Notes: generated by a model not told the origin, from the letters alone. Shown: positions 1-14,426, numbered from the stretch's first letter. The stretch: DNA of 30,000 nt from Anaeromyces robustus (GCA_002104895.1 MCFG01000516.1:1-30000), one strand, 5' to 3'. Program-made: numbers and translations.

Positions 1-194
1 TTAATTATTAAATCCACATATAAAATGAAATTATTTTATAATTATGTATATATATATTTACTATATTTAAACAAATTACTTTTATTATTAATTAAAAATA
101 TTATATAATAAATTGTAATGTATTTTTATATAATAAATTGTAATGTATATTAATATAATAAAAATAAAATTATCATATAATTTATAATAAAAAG

Positions 195-602
195 GATGAT
201 AATGATAATGAAAATGAAGATGAAGATGATAACAATGAGGACAGTGAAAGTGAAGAAGAAATAAATGAAGACGATATAGAAGGTTTGTCAGATGAAGAAA
301 GTGAAGAAGAATTAGATGAAAATTATGTTTCTTCTGATGAAGAAACAGATAATACTTTGAATAATAAATCAAATTCAGAAACATTTGTTACTGACGATGG
401 AAGAATTATGACTAATCCAACAATACCTGGTGTTTTACCAAGAGAAGTTCATCCTGAAATTATCCCAATTTATGATAGTGACACATCAGATGAAGTTAGT
501 ATTTAAAAAATAAAAAAAAAGAAAGAAATTTCATGATAATTATTTTTAAAATTTTAAGTATTGCAAAAAAAAAAAAAAAAAAACTAAATAAATAAATAAA
601 AT

Positions 603-656
<54 letters not shown>

Positions 657-2071
657 AAAGAAAAAAGAAAAGAAAAGAAAAGAAAAGAAAAGAAAAGAAA
701 TTTCATTTAAAAATTTCTTTTTTTTTAAATATACTAAATTTTTTTAAAAAAATCATAAAGTATTAATAAAAACAATAGCAATAACAATAACAACAACAAT
801 AATAATATAATAATCTTATAATATTCAATATATAATTATAGGAAACTGAAAACACTATTGGTAATGTACCTTTAGAATGGTATGATGACTTCCCACATAT
901 TGGATATGATATCAATGGTAAGAAGATTATGAGACCAGCTAAGGGTGATGAATTAGATAAATTCTTAGCTAAGATGGAAGACCCAGATGACTGGTAAATA
1001 TTTATATTATTTTTTTTTCTTTTAGTAATAATTATAAATAAATTTTTAGTATAATTTTTTAATCATTCTTAATCATTTTATTTTTATTTTTATTTTTTAA
1101 TTTTTTATAACCTATATAATATATAAAAGGAAAACTGTTGAAGACGAAAAATCAGGAAAGAAAATAGTATTATCAAAAGAAGAACTTGAAATGATTAGAA
1201 AGATTCAAGGAGGAGATTATGCTGATGGTTATGATCCTTACGAAGTAATTATTGAAATATTGAACAAAGAATTTATTTTTTTCATTTAATTAGATTAATA
1301 TTAATAAAATAAATATTAATCTTTTTTATTAAAAAAAAATTTTTTTTTTATTATTAATTATTAATTAAATAATTATTAAATATTGTTTTATTATATAAAA
1401 GCCATATGTTGACTGGTACACAAGTGATGTCATGGTCACACCACTTAGTGCTGCTCCAGAACCAAAGAGTAGATTCATTCCATCAAAATGGGAAGGAAGA
1501 AGAGTAATTATTATTAAAATAATTATTAATATTTTATAAATAATAATAACAATATATATATATATAAATGCTAATTTATATAATTTTAATAAATAAAAAT
1601 ATCTATTTATATAATAATATTATTATTATTCTTCAATATTATATAAAATAAAATATAAATATTATATAATTGTAAATGATAATGAATAGATTATGAAAAT
1701 TGTTCGCGCTATTAGAAAAGGTTGGATTGTTCCAGGTAAAAAGAAGGAAGAAAAGCCAAGATTCTATGCCTTATGGGATAATGATGATGAAGCAGAAGAA
1801 CGTCCAAATCATATTCCAGCTCCAAAACTTCCATTACCAGAAAATGATATGTCTTATAATCCTCCAGCTGAATATCTTCCAACTGAAGAAGAAATTGAAG
1901 AATGGAAAAAACTTGACCCTGAAGATAGACCAAAGAATTATCTTCCAAAGAAATATTCATCTCTTAGAGCAGTTCCAGCATATGATAGATTCATTGAAGA
2001 AAGATTCGAAAGATGTCTTGATTTATACCTTTGCCCAAGAGTTAGAAAGAACAAAGTAATATTTTTACATC

Positions 2072-2116
<45 letters not shown>

Positions 2117-3568
2117 AAAATATTACATTTATTAATTTTAAATACGAAATTAATAAATAAAATTTTCTTTAATATTTATTTTATTATGTTACAATAGTTC
2201 CAAATTGATCCAGAATCACTTATTCCAAAATTACCTGATCCAAAAGATTTACAACCCTTCCCAACTTCACTTGCTATTACTTATAAAGGTCATAATGGAA
2301 GAGTTAGATCAATTTCAGTTGATCCAACTGGTCAATGGCTTGCTTCAGGTTAATATTAAAAAAGAATTCATTTAATCATTTATTTTTATACTTAATTATT
2401 TTATATATTTATATAATTTTATAATTTTGCTTTATTTAATATATATATATAGGTTCTGAAGATAAAACTCTTAGAATATGGGAAGTTGTTACTGGACGTT
2501 GTTTACGTATATGGAAAATGGAAGAATCTATTACTAATGTTTCATGGAATCCAAATAAAATGTTTTCATTAATTGCTGTTGTTGCGTAAGTTTTTTTATT
2601 ATTATTATTATTATATATATATGTATAATAAATACAATATAGTAAAAATAATAATAAAAAAGTAAAATTTTATTTTTAAAATTATATAAATTTATAATAA
2701 TAATTAACATTTGTAATTAATATATTTATAATTTATAATGATATTAATAATACAATTTGTATTAAAAAATAATAATAGTGGAGATACGGTAAAATTAATC
2801 AATCCTTTAGTCGCTTCTAATGAAGTACAACATAATACAGATGAATTTTTAAAACCACAGTCTGAAATAGAAAGTAAATAATTATTCATAAAATGCTTAA
2901 TTAATTTATTTATTTATTTATTTATATATTTATTTATTTATTTTTTTTAACTAAAACATAATAAATATTTGTAATATTATTTATATTAATATTATTATAT
3001 AAAACAATGTAATATAGAGAGTAAACATGCCGAATGGATTAATCCATCGACGTCTGAAGCAAAGAATGGTATTAGACAAGTAATTAAATTTGAAAAGGTA
3101 AAAAATTAAAGAAATCATTATGATCGTATATTTAAATTTATATGGTTTATTAGTATTAATGAATATTAAAATAAATTGAATATTTTTAAATATTTAAATA
3201 ACAATAAATTATAAATATAATAGAATGTTACATATATTACATGGCATAGAAGAGGTGATTATTTTGCTACCGTATCACCAGATGGTAAATAAAAATAAGA
3301 ATATTATGTTAAAATAAATTTAAATATTAAAAAATAAATATAGACTAAATCTTATTATTGAATTATATTCATTTTTTAATAGCTGCCAATTCTGCTGTAT
3401 TAGTCCATCAAATTACAAAGCGTCAAACTCAAAATCCATTTAAAAAGTCAAAAGGTTTAGTTCAAAGAATACAATTCCATCCATCAAAGCCATTCTTATT
3501 TGTTGCTGTAAATATATATTAAAATAATAATAAAAATTCAATTTTTTTTTTTTATTAATTAAAATATC

Positions 3569-3600
<32 letters not shown>

Positions 3601-4363
3601 TATAATAATATATTATAAAATTTTAATATTTAATAAAAATAGACACAAAACTTTGTAAGAATTTACAACTTAGTAAAACAAGAACTTATAAAGAAATTAC
3701 AAACAGGGGTTAAATGGATTTCTAGTATGGATATTCATCCAGGAGGTAAAGAATTGACAATAAATAAATAAATATTAATTATTAATATACATAATAAATA
3801 TATTATATAAAATTCATCTATATATATTTGTTCAATTGATAATGATTTAATATATTTTTAAATTAATTATATAAAGGTGATAATTTAATTATTGGTAGTT
3901 ACGATAAACGTTTATGCTGGTTTGATTTAGATCTTTCAGTAAAACCATATAAAACTTTAAGATACCATAAATTTGCTATTCGTAATGTATGTTATCATAA
4001 AAAATATCCATTATTTGCTTCTTGTAGTGATGATGGTAATATCAATATTTTCCATGGTATGGTATATAATGATATGTTACAAAATCCATTAATTGTCCCA
4101 GTAAAAATTATAAAGGCTCATGAAATTACTGAAAATTTAGGTAATTTAATAATAATAATAATAATAATTTAATATGAACATATTAATTTATAGTATTTAT
4201 AATTTTCAATTCAAATATTTATTATTATTATTATTATTATTAATATACTTATATATTTATGTTAAATTTCTATATAATAGGTGTATTAAATTGTGAATTC
4301 CATCCAATTCAACCATGGATATTTACTTGTGGTGCTGATGGCAATATTAAATTATTCTCTTAA
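195..4363 (+). CDS. ERB1: Ribosome biogenesis protein BOP1/Erb1 (5' end outside window)
   Basis: Erb1/BOP1 is a nucleolar scaffold of the PeBoW (Nop7-Erb1-Ytm1) complex needed for 27S pre-rRNA processing and 60S assembly. Fourteen exons are visible: 195-494, 842-993, 1130-1244, 1402-1503, 1690-2055, 2198-2348, 2453-2585, 2779-2873, 3018-3097, 3224-3284, 3383-3507, 3643-3745, 3877-4140 and 4281-4363. They join in frame to 709 codons plus TAA. The first ~100 residues are an acidic D/E/S-rich region. The BOP1 N-terminal domain follows ([60 protein letters not shown]). From about residue 370 there is a WD40 propeller ([37 protein letters not shown], terminal [10 protein letters not shown]). The exon at 195 follows an AAAAG acceptor, and the true start lies upstream of position 1. 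All hallmark blocks are present with no break. Assignment is by recognised family motifs; exon ends are inferred from GT/AG sites and frame. Confidence 0.96.
600..700. repeat. Poly-A tract followed by (AAAAG)n in ERB1 intron
   Basis: A run of about 45 adenines passes into roughly eight AAAAG units. It lies wholly inside the intron between ERB1 exons 195-494 and 842-993. Simple-sequence slippage product with no coding content. Confidence 0.9.
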
Positions 4364-4620
4364 TTTTATAATATATAAAAAAAAAAAGTTTTTTTAAAAT
4401 TTCGAATTTTTTTTTTTAAAAATAAATTTCACACTTTTATAATTACTTATCATTTTAATATTTAATATTTATTTAATATTTATTAATTAACTAAACTATA
4501 TTTATCATGTAAACCGAAAAATTTTAACTTAAAAAAGAAAAAGAAATGATAACACTTATTTATTTAAAAAATAATTTATAATTTAAAATACAATAGACCG
4601 CTTTTTTTTTTTATTTAAAC

Positions 4621-4695
4621 AATAAAAATAAAATAAAATAAAATAAAATAAAATAAAATAAAATAAAATAAAATAAAATAAAATAAAATAAAATA
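4621..4695. repeat. (AAAAT)n microsatellite
   Basis: About fifteen nearly perfect AAAAT units beginning some 260 bases after the ERB1 stop codon. The same pentamer recurs after receptor gene R2 at 24116-24311. Confidence 0.9.
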
Positions 4696-5052
4696 ATTAT
4701 AAATAAATAAATAATGCTCAAATATTTATATAGTTCTTTCATTATAGAAATCTATTACAAAAGTATTCTAGAAAGAAATAATATATTAAATCAATATTTT
4801 GTAATTTTTTTTTTTTACACTTATTATGTTTCATTTACCATTTACATAAAAAAAAATTTTTTTTTTTTTCTTATTTATGAATAATATATTAATTAATAAA
4901 TAAATAAATAAAAATTGATTAAAAAAAAAAAAAAAAAAAAAGACGCAAAATAAAAAAGTACATATTAAGATCAACTTTTTTCACTTAATATTATTGATTA
5001 AAATTAGTATTAATTAAATTAATTAATAATTTAATATAAAAAAAATATAAAC

Positions 5053-5070
5053 ATAATTCACGTGAATTAT
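5053..5070. promoter_or_regulatory. 18-bp palindrome with CACGTG core upstream of CDA
   Basis: ATAATTCACGTGAATTAT equals its own reverse complement. The centre is a canonical E-box (CACGTG), the site type bound by bHLH dimers in fungi (for example Cbf1 and Pho4 families). It lies 232 bases before the deaminase start codon, in DNA where C and G are rare. The palindrome is seen directly; regulatory use is inferred. Confidence 0.4.
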
Positions 5071-5301
5071 ATTATATATATTATAATTTATTAAATCTTT
5101 CTTATGATACATGTATAATTAATTTTTTAAAAAAAGAAAAATATATAACTAATACAGCAAAAAAAAAAGAAGTTTTGCTTTTTATTCTTTTTTTGTCTTA
5201 TTTTTTTTTTTTTTCGAAATCATAAAATATAGTATATATAGATAAATATATATCTGAAAAAATAAAATTTTATTTTTTGTTAGAACAAATAAATAATAAA
5301 A

Positions 5302-5857
5302 ATGGAATTAACTGAAGATTTAATTCAAGAATTAATTAAAGAATCTCAAAAAGGTATTAAAATTTAAATTGAAATAATACATATTTATGTATCATATAAT
5401 TATTATTATATTTATCTTTCTTTTTATTTACTCATTTATTTATTTTTCTTCCAATATCTTTATCAAATTATCAAAAAATTAAATCTATATGTTTATAAAT
5501 ATTTATTATTCTATATTTTAATAAAAAATTTAAATTATAGGAAAAAGCTTTTCTTACTCACCATACAGTCATTTTGCAGTCGGTGCTGCAATTTTAACAA
5601 AAGTATGATATTAAATACATTAAAATAGAATATATGTTATTATATTAACTTTATATATTTTAATATTTTAATATTTTATAACATATAATATATAGAGTGG
5701 AAAAATATATAGAGGTATATTAATAAATAAACAATATAAAAAAAATTTTTTTTAAAACTTCTATCGTATTATTAATGTTTATATATATATATTATTATTA
5801 TTATAAATATAAGGTTGTAATGTTGAAAATGCTTCTTATGGTAATTAAAAAATATAT

Positions 5858-5896
<39 letters not shown>

Positions 5897-6043
5897 TCTA
5901 TTTATTTATTTATTTATTTATTTATATTTTTTTCTTATTTATATGTTTACTTGCATAATTTCATAATTAGGGGGTGCTATTTGCGCTGAAAGAACCGCTT
6001 GTGTAAAAGCAGTAGTAAATATTAATAAATGAGAAATATAAAC

Positions 6044-6131
<88 letters not shown>

Positions 6132-6510
6132 TATAATAATTATAATAATAATTATAATAATTATAATAATAATTATAATATGTAAATTTAATAATAAATT
6201 AGAGTGAAGGTGAACAAGAATTTGTAGCTATTGCTATTAGCTCGTAAGAATTTTTTTTTTCATTTATAATAGATACTATATAAATTTTATTTTTCATAAA
6301 AAAATATATATAGTAAAACTTATTAACAATTATATATTATTATATATAATATTATGTTGTTATTTTATTTATGTTAATATTTCACATTATTTCTGAACAA
6401 CAAACCTATGTTTATGATTATATATTATTATATATAATATTATGTTATTATTTTGTTTTATTCCATATGATTTCTGAACAACTTATGTTTCTTATTATAT
6501 AAATATATCA

Positions 6511-6544
<34 letters not shown>

Positions 6545-6710
6545 TAAAAGAAATTCAGATGATTATATTACCCCATGTGGATTTTGTCGACAATTTTTAG
6601 TTGAATTTGGAAAAAATTTAATAGTAATTGAAACCAAGAAAAATGGTGAATATGTTAAAAGAACACTTGAAGATTTATTACCAGAAAGTTTTGGACCACA
6701 TTCATTATAA
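5302..6710 (+). CDS. Cytidine deaminase (homotetrameric, Zn-dependent)
   Basis: Catalyses hydrolytic deamination of cytidine and deoxycytidine to (deoxy)uridine in pyrimidine salvage, in the cytosol. Seven exons (5302-5353, 5541-5602, 5696-5714, 5814-5840, 5971-6014, 6203-6243, 6551-6710) join to 134 codons plus TAA, a normal length for the small tetrameric class. Visible motifs: YSPYSHFAVGAA near residue 25, the substrate-binding NVENASYGG at 47-55, CAERTA with Zn ligand Cys58 and catalytic Glu60, and PCGFCRQ with Zn ligands Cys91 and Cys94. No catalytic residue is missing. ATG 5302 follows an A-rich leader and starts MELTEDLI. Two internal exons are only 19 and 27 nt, and the introns are full of simple repeats, so automatic predictors may miss this gene. 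It converges on ERV46. Confidence 0.95.
5851..5925. repeat. (TTTA)n microsatellite in CDA intron 4
   Basis: A near-perfect TTTA tetramer array with one TCTA interruption inside the intron 5841-5970. It gives an artificial open frame of repeated Leu-Phe-Ile, which is not a gene. Confidence 0.9.
6043..6182. repeat. (AAT)n passing into (ATTATAATA)n in CDA intron 5
   Basis: About thirty AAT units followed by a higher-order ATTATAATA pattern. It occupies most of the intron 6015-6202 between the exon ending KAV and the exon starting SEGEQEF. Confidence 0.9.
6329..6500 (+). repeat. 88-bp imperfect tandem duplication in CDA intron 6
   Basis: A block starting ATTATATATTATTATATATA at 6329 recurs at 6417, with the shared non-simple end TTTCTGAACAAC followed by TATGTTT. 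The two copies differ by small indels near the end. The duplication lies within the intron 6244-6550, so it adds length without touching coding sequence. Confidence 0.75.
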
Positions 6711-7101
6711 AAATAATATTGTTTAATTAATAATTAAAAATAATAAAATAAAATAAAATAATAAAAAAAATATATATATATATAAAGGTAAAAATATAAA
6801 AATATAAAAATATAAAAATATAAAAATATAAAAAATATAAAAATATAAAAATATAAAAATATAAAAATATAAAAAATATAAAAATATAAAAATATAAAAA
6901 TAAAATAAAATAAAATAAAATAAAAAATATATAAATAAAAAAATATAATAATCAAATAAATATATATAATATATTCTTATAATAATTTTATTTTTCTTTC
7001 ATTATTTTATTTTGTAAAAAATATTTTACTATTATTTATTAATTTTAATTTGTTATTATAGTAATTGTTACATTACACTAAATGAATTTTAATTTTTAAT
7101 T

Positions 7102-7157
<56 letters not shown>

Positions 7158-7533
7158 ATTTTTTATTGTTAAAAAGATTTTAAAAAACATTTGAAAACAC
7201 CGTAATATGAAAAAATTAAAAGTATTAGAAAAAAAAAATTTTTTTTTTTATTTTTCTTTTTTTTTTAATTAATTTTATTTTATTTATTTTATAATTTTTG
7301 AATGTAAAAAATTGTATGTAAAATTTAATATGACATGATTTTCATTAATTTAATTTTTGATATTATTCTTTCTATAAAAAGAAATAAAAAAAAATTGATT
7401 TATTTTATTTTTATTTTTTTATTTTTTATTTTTTATTTTTAATTATTATACTTATGTTTATGCTTATGCTTATTATAATTATTTATTATTTTATTATATT
7501 ATTATTATTTTCTATATGATAATATTATTTAAA
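6711..7533. other. Convergent 3' intergenic region CDA/ERV46
   Basis: A spacer of about 820 bases between two 3' ends. It contains an AAAAATAT-type array at about 6788-6945, a poly-T tract of about 50 at 7100-7156, and A/T-only filler. No gene, RNA gene or protein motif was seen. Transcript ends of both neighbours must fall here, but no poly(A) signal can be singled out in such A-rich sequence. Confidence 0.7.
6788..6945. repeat. (AAAAATAT)-type tandem array
   Basis: Units of AAAAATAT, with occasional AAAAAATAT variants, repeat for about 150 bases and end in AAAAT units. The array begins about 80 bases after the deaminase stop codon. Confidence 0.85.
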
Positions 7534-9065
7534 TTAACTAGCCTTTCCTAATTCAATCTTCTTCTTTAATCTCTTTTCAGCACTGTATATAAATGAATCA
7601 ATCATTCCAGCAACAGTGAAAACACCACCAACAATAGCACATACACCAGTAAGGAAACTAGTGAAAGATTTTCTTTGTTCAGTATAAGTAACTAACATTG
7701 GAGAAATTTCATAGTTAAAGAATACACCTGTTTTATTTATTTATTTGTTTATTTGTTTGTTTATTTGTTTGTTTATTTGTTTGTTTGTTTGTTTGTTTAA
7801 AAATATTTTGGAATTATAAATCAATAAAAAATTATTAATATTTTTATATTAATATAAAAAATAAAAATATATAAAGTAAAAAAAAAAAAATTTTTTATTC
7901 GTATTAATTATTTAATTATTACCTGGTAAACCATAATTTCCTGAACCAATAGAAAAGTCTTGATCATGTTCAGTAACAGAATATTGATTACTAGCTTCAA
8001 CTTCACCATTTAAATAAACAGTATTAGTACTGACAACTTTAAGGAAGTATTGGAATTGATATCTTGCTATTTTTTTATAATATTTATCATCAAAGTTGTT
8101 TTAATATTATATTTAATGTGATAAATTATAATATAAATAAAATAATAAATATAATATATAAATACTAAAAATAATAATTGATATAATATATAATACTAAC
8201 AAATTTGAGTTTCTTTTTGAGTGTTATCAAGTGGATTAAATATTCTTTCATGATCCTTTCCAAAAGAGATGCTATGAATAATGTGACTGAAATCAAAATC
8301 TTCGGATTTATAGAATTGTTGAAGATCATGAACATGCATACCATTTTGTTGAAAACTCTTACCTGGTCTATTAAATAGCAACAAAGAAAATTTATTTTTT
8401 AATATATATATAATCATTCAAAATTAATTTTGGTTATTTTTTTTTTTTTTTTTTAAATTAATTTCTATATTAAAATATTTGAATTATAATATTAATAGTG
8501 ATACTTACGCAAAGTGGAAATTACCAGCTACCTTGTTTACTTTAACAAGTCCATTAACATTACAACCTTCATTTTTTTGTTCTTCAACCTTACTACCATA
8601 ACCTTCTCTGACACACTATATAATAACATTATAAAAACATCATAAAAACCATATATTAATATTTTTTATTTAATTTTATTATAAAGTCGTATAAAAAATC
8701 AAGTATTAATTATCTATACTCTACTTGTTCAACTTTTCCTGGACTGTTAAATGACCATCCTTTGGCAGCATAAGCTTCTTTTACTTCATCACAACTATTA
8801 CAACATCCTCTACGAGCACCATAACATGAACCACAGTAGTTTGGTGGTAAATCAGCATCTTGGTCACCTTCAATTTCTGATTCACCAACAACTAATATTT
8901 ATATAAAAATACAAATATAATATATATATAATAATAATTATAAATAATACATATATGTTAAATTGAGTATTAATAATAATGTATCTTAATATTTGTATAT
9001 TTGTATAATATGTATATTAAAACAAAAATATAAAATAAAAAATAAAAGGAAAAAGGAAAAAAGGG

Positions 9066-9102
<37 letters not shown>

Positions 9103-9894
9103 AATTACAAGAAGCTTCAGATTCGATGACATTTCCATTTGGATCTAATCTAGTCTTGTAAACATCATGTTCAATATCATTTTGCTATTGTTTTTATTTT
9201 TAATTATATAAAATATATATTATTATATATTTTATATTATATATTGATTAGTTAATTTTTTTATAAATAATCATATTTAATTAGTAAAATTATTTAAAGA
9301 ATATAAAAAAATCTTACTTGTTCACCAGCAACATCCATAACATCAACACTCAATACTATTATATTATCAAATTATATATACATAATATTAATATATTAAA
9401 ACTAATCTATATATATAAAATAATTATTTTTCTTTTTTTTTTTTTTTTAATTTTCTGATTATTACAGTAACAAGGCATGTGTGGGAATGTAATATTCATG
9501 AAAATGCTCATTCTTTCTTTTCTTGATTTATCTACAGTTAAAATTGGTTCCATATGAACCTTACGATAGTCCAAAAATTCACTTATAAATAAAAAGATGA
9601 TTATAATGGAACTAATTATAGTAACTATCAATTATTATTTTATTAATATTTTTATTTAATTAAAAAATATTGAATATGAATGTATTATACAAATAAAAAA
9701 ATTAGTACAAATTTCAAATTATAAATTATCTTTAATATAAATATATAGATGTATAAAATAAATAGAGGAATAATAAAAAAAACAAGTATATATTTACCAG
9801 CTCCCCCTGAGAAAGTCTTTACTTTAAAATCATCAAGAGGTTTAGCATAAGCATCAAACTGCTTAAAACCATTTGAAAGTTTACGATGAAACAT
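7534..9894 (-). CDS. ERV46: ER-Golgi cargo receptor Erv46/ERGIC3
   Basis: Erv46, with Erv41, cycles between ER and Golgi in COPII/COPI vesicles and retrieves escaped ER residents. Nine exons on the minus strand (9894-9798, 9624-9466, 9355-9318, 9184-9109, 8891-8725, 8615-8509, 8367-8201, 8066-7923, 7727-7534) join to 382 codons plus TAA; human ERGIC3 is 383 aa. Layout: a short cytoplasmic N-terminus (FDAYAKPLDDFKVKT), TM1 at about 33-50 followed by FLDYR, a long luminal domain with a Cys cluster (YCGSCYG..GCCNSC), EQKNEGCNVNG, KVAGNFHFAPGKSFQQ and HVHDLQ. TM2 (LTGVCAIVGGVFTVAGMID) is near 345-365, and a Lys-rich tail ends KKKIELGKAS, fitting COPI/COPII sorting tails. Start ATG 9894 is fixed by the conserved N-terminus. 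No breaks. Confidence 0.96.
7735..7799. repeat. (TTTG/TTTA)n array in ERV46 intron 8
   Basis: Mixed TTTA, TTTG and GTTTGTTTG units for about 65 bases inside the intron 7728-7922, directly upstream (in transcript order) of the CAG acceptor of the last exon. Confidence 0.85.
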
Positions 9895-10344
9895 ATTGTT
9901 TATTATTTGATAAATAAAAAAAATAAATATATATATATAAAATAGATTTTTGATTTCCTTTTTATTTTATTTTATTTTATTTTTTATGTTTATATTATTT
10001 AATTTTTTCTTTTTTATTGTTTCAAACTTTTTTGTTTATTATTATTTTCAAAAACTGTAATTCTCCCTTTTTCAATCCAACAATTATTTATTATTACACT
10101 TTTTTATTTTTCCTTCTTTCTTTTCAATCCAAATAAAATAAATAACAAAAATATTATAAAATTAGAAAATAAATTAAATATCTTTATAAAATAAAGAATA
10201 AAAGCTATTTTTTATTGATATTCTTTATTTAAAAAAATATTAAAAATCTCCTTTCTTTTTATTATTGATTTTTTCTTATGTTTATAAAAAAAAATTTTTT
10301 TTAACCAAAAAAAAAAAAAGAAAAAATGATTTATATACAATCAA

Positions 10345-10378
<34 letters not shown>

Positions 10379-11421
10379 AAAAATATTATTATTATTAAAA
10401 TATTATTATTATTAATTTATTATTTATAAATTTAATTTAATCAATAAATAAATAAATAAAAATGTTTTCTACATTAAATTTAATATTATTCTTGATTTTA
10501 TTTAATTATCTATTCATTTATTCATTTATTTACTTATTTATTCAAAATAAAAAAAGTTTAATATATTATTAATTATATTATTGATTATACTTATACTATA
10601 TTATATTATTTATTATTTATTGTTTGTTTTCAAAAGTTTATTACTTTATATATTACATTGATTATTTATAAAAAGATTAATTTAATATATTTATTATATA
10701 TTAATTAATATATCAATAATGTTCATAAAAAAATATCCAAACTGTTATAGATGTAAATAAATATATAAGAGAATAAATGTTTATTGGTAATATTAACAAG
10801 GTGAGTTATTTAGCATTATATAAAATAATAAAAAAATAATAAGATTAGGAAAAAATAACAATTAAATTAAAATAATAAAAAAAAAAAAAACATTAATATT
10901 TAAATAATATGTATTCTCTTATATTTGTTAAGCATTATATAAATAAATAAATAAATAAATAAATAAACAAATAAATTAATATATAATCAGCAAAAAGAAA
11001 ACGATTAATAAAATAGATCATGTGATTAAATTGTGCCACGTAATAATCAAAATAAATAATCAAGAAAAAAAAGATCAAAATAAATTAAAATTTATATTAG
11101 AATTTATAATAAACCATAATCTTAATAATACAATATTAATAAGTATTTATAAAAAAAATAAATATAACGTATTTCTAATAGAAATACCATAATTTTTCAA
11201 AGTAGTAATAAAAAATTCATATAAATGTTGTAAGACTATTTCCTATTTTTTTTTTTTTTTTTTGACTATTAGAAGAGAGTACACTTTTTTTCTTTATTTA
11301 TCATTAAAACTAATTAATATATTTAAATTTAAAGTAAATTTATTGATATAGAATTAAAATAAAAAAAAGCTTAAAATTATAACTAAAAAAAATGTATAAT
11401 TATTTGAATTCATTTCTCTCG

Positions 11422-11535
11422 AAATGATACAATATTATAAAGTTAAAAAGAAACATTTGTATTACTTTCCAAATGATAAAGTACTACTTTCTAAATGATA
11501 CAATATTATAAAATTAAAAAGAAGCATCTATATTA
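11422..11535 (+). repeat. Short direct repeat, period 71 bp, with a 22-bp inner repeat
   Basis: AAATGATACAATATTATAAA at 11422 recurs at 11493, each copy about 43 bases and differing at a few positions. Between them TACTTTCCAAATGATA and TACTTTCTAAATGATA repeat at a 22-base spacing. This is not a simple microsatellite. Its neighbour on the right is the G+C-richer island. Confidence 0.7.
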
Positions 11536-11546
11536 AAGATAATGTG

Positions 11547-11757
11547 GAATCCACTTTAGTTATCATTGTCAAGTCTTATAAAAAACAAAAAAAAAACTTT
11601 GAAGGCTTCGTGGTTTAAACAATATTTTGATGCGATGAATGAACTATTATAATTTCTCATTAATTCGCCCTCAAGACTCTTGGTATTGAAGGGTATCGAT
11701 TTTTACCATTTGAATAACAACTTTCTTTGTTAAAAAACTCTGCCAACCCCATATTAA
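11547..11757 (+). pseudogene. Possible decayed coding fragment of unknown origin
   Basis: About 200 bases with clearly more G and C than the surrounding intergenic DNA. One plus-strand frame gives protein-like text (LKASWFKQYFDAMNELL, then FLINSPSRLLVLKGIDFYHL) interrupted by stops. The mix of residues and base composition resembles coding rather than spacer DNA, but I recognise no family. It could instead be an unrecognised non-coding RNA or a transposon scrap. No conserved domain motif supports a function, so this is an observation of composition and frame only. Confidence 0.25.
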
Positions 11758-12356
11758 AATAAAAAAAAAAAAAAAAACTTTTTATGTTAACACTTATATT
11801 TTATATAATAATTATAATAATAATAATAATAATTGATTTATATATGTAATAAAAGAAATCTAAATTCAAATTTTTACAACTAAAATATTACTTATTATTA
11901 AATAGTTCACTATATATATATTTATGAAAATTAATATGACATTATGACATATATATATAGATTATATCATTAATAATTATCTTTTAACTATAAATATTAA
12001 TATAATTTTTAATTTAAATATAAATAAAACAAAATTAAAAAAAAAAAAAAAAATAAAATAAAAATAAAAATAATAGTAATTACATTATAATTAATATAAA
12101 TGAACAATAAAATTAATTGAAATAATGAAATAAATAAGAAAAAATAAAACAAAAGTAAAAAAAAATAATAATAATAATGAAAAGTAAAATTAAAAAAAGT
12201 TGTATAATTAAATTATTCAAATATAACTATTTATATATTATTATTTATTTATATAAATGCTTTTATTTATTTGATATTATTATTGTTGTTTTGTTTGGGT
12301 TGTTTTATTGTTGTATTATTTTATACATTGGCATTATTTTCTTATTATTATTGTTA

Positions 12357-12388
<32 letters not shown>

Positions 12389-12490
12389 AGAACTTTTTAT
12401 TACAATTTTATTTATTTATTTATTTATTTATTAAGTACGTTTATAAAAAAATATAGTTTAATTAAATAATTGTATTTATTTTTTGATTAA

Positions 12491-14426
<1,936 letters not shown>

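Larger units (their letters stand above)
4364..5301. other. Intergenic ERB1-CDA, AT-rich, no gene seen
   Basis: A spacer of about 940 bases between two genes on the same strand. It holds an (AAAAT)n array at about 4621-4695, scattered poly-A/T tracts, and an 18-base perfect palindrome around a CACGTG core at 5053-5070. It must contain the ERB1 3' end and the deaminase promoter. No ORF, tRNA or other RNA gene could be supported. Confidence 0.7.
9895..12490. other. 2.6-kb intergenic region ERV46-MCTS1, no convincing gene
   Basis: Contains the ERV46 promoter side and the MCTS1 3' end. Mostly A/T filler with ATT and AAAT microsatellites (10350-10400, 10440-10460, 10940-10960). Two exceptions stand out: a short tandem repeat at 11422-11535 and a relatively G+C-richer stretch at about 11547-11757, listed separately. 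No tRNA cloverleaf, snRNA consensus or intact reading frame with family resemblance was found on either strand. Confidence 0.65.

Noticed and set aside
6734..6955. Minus-strand Phe/Tyr/Ile-rich frame after the deaminase
   Set aside because: Entirely the AAAAATAT tandem array; no real protein signal.
11547..11757. tRNA or spliceosomal snRNA in the composition island
   Set aside because: No A-box/B-box pair, cloverleaf or recognisable U1/U2/U4/U5/U6 consensus on either strand.
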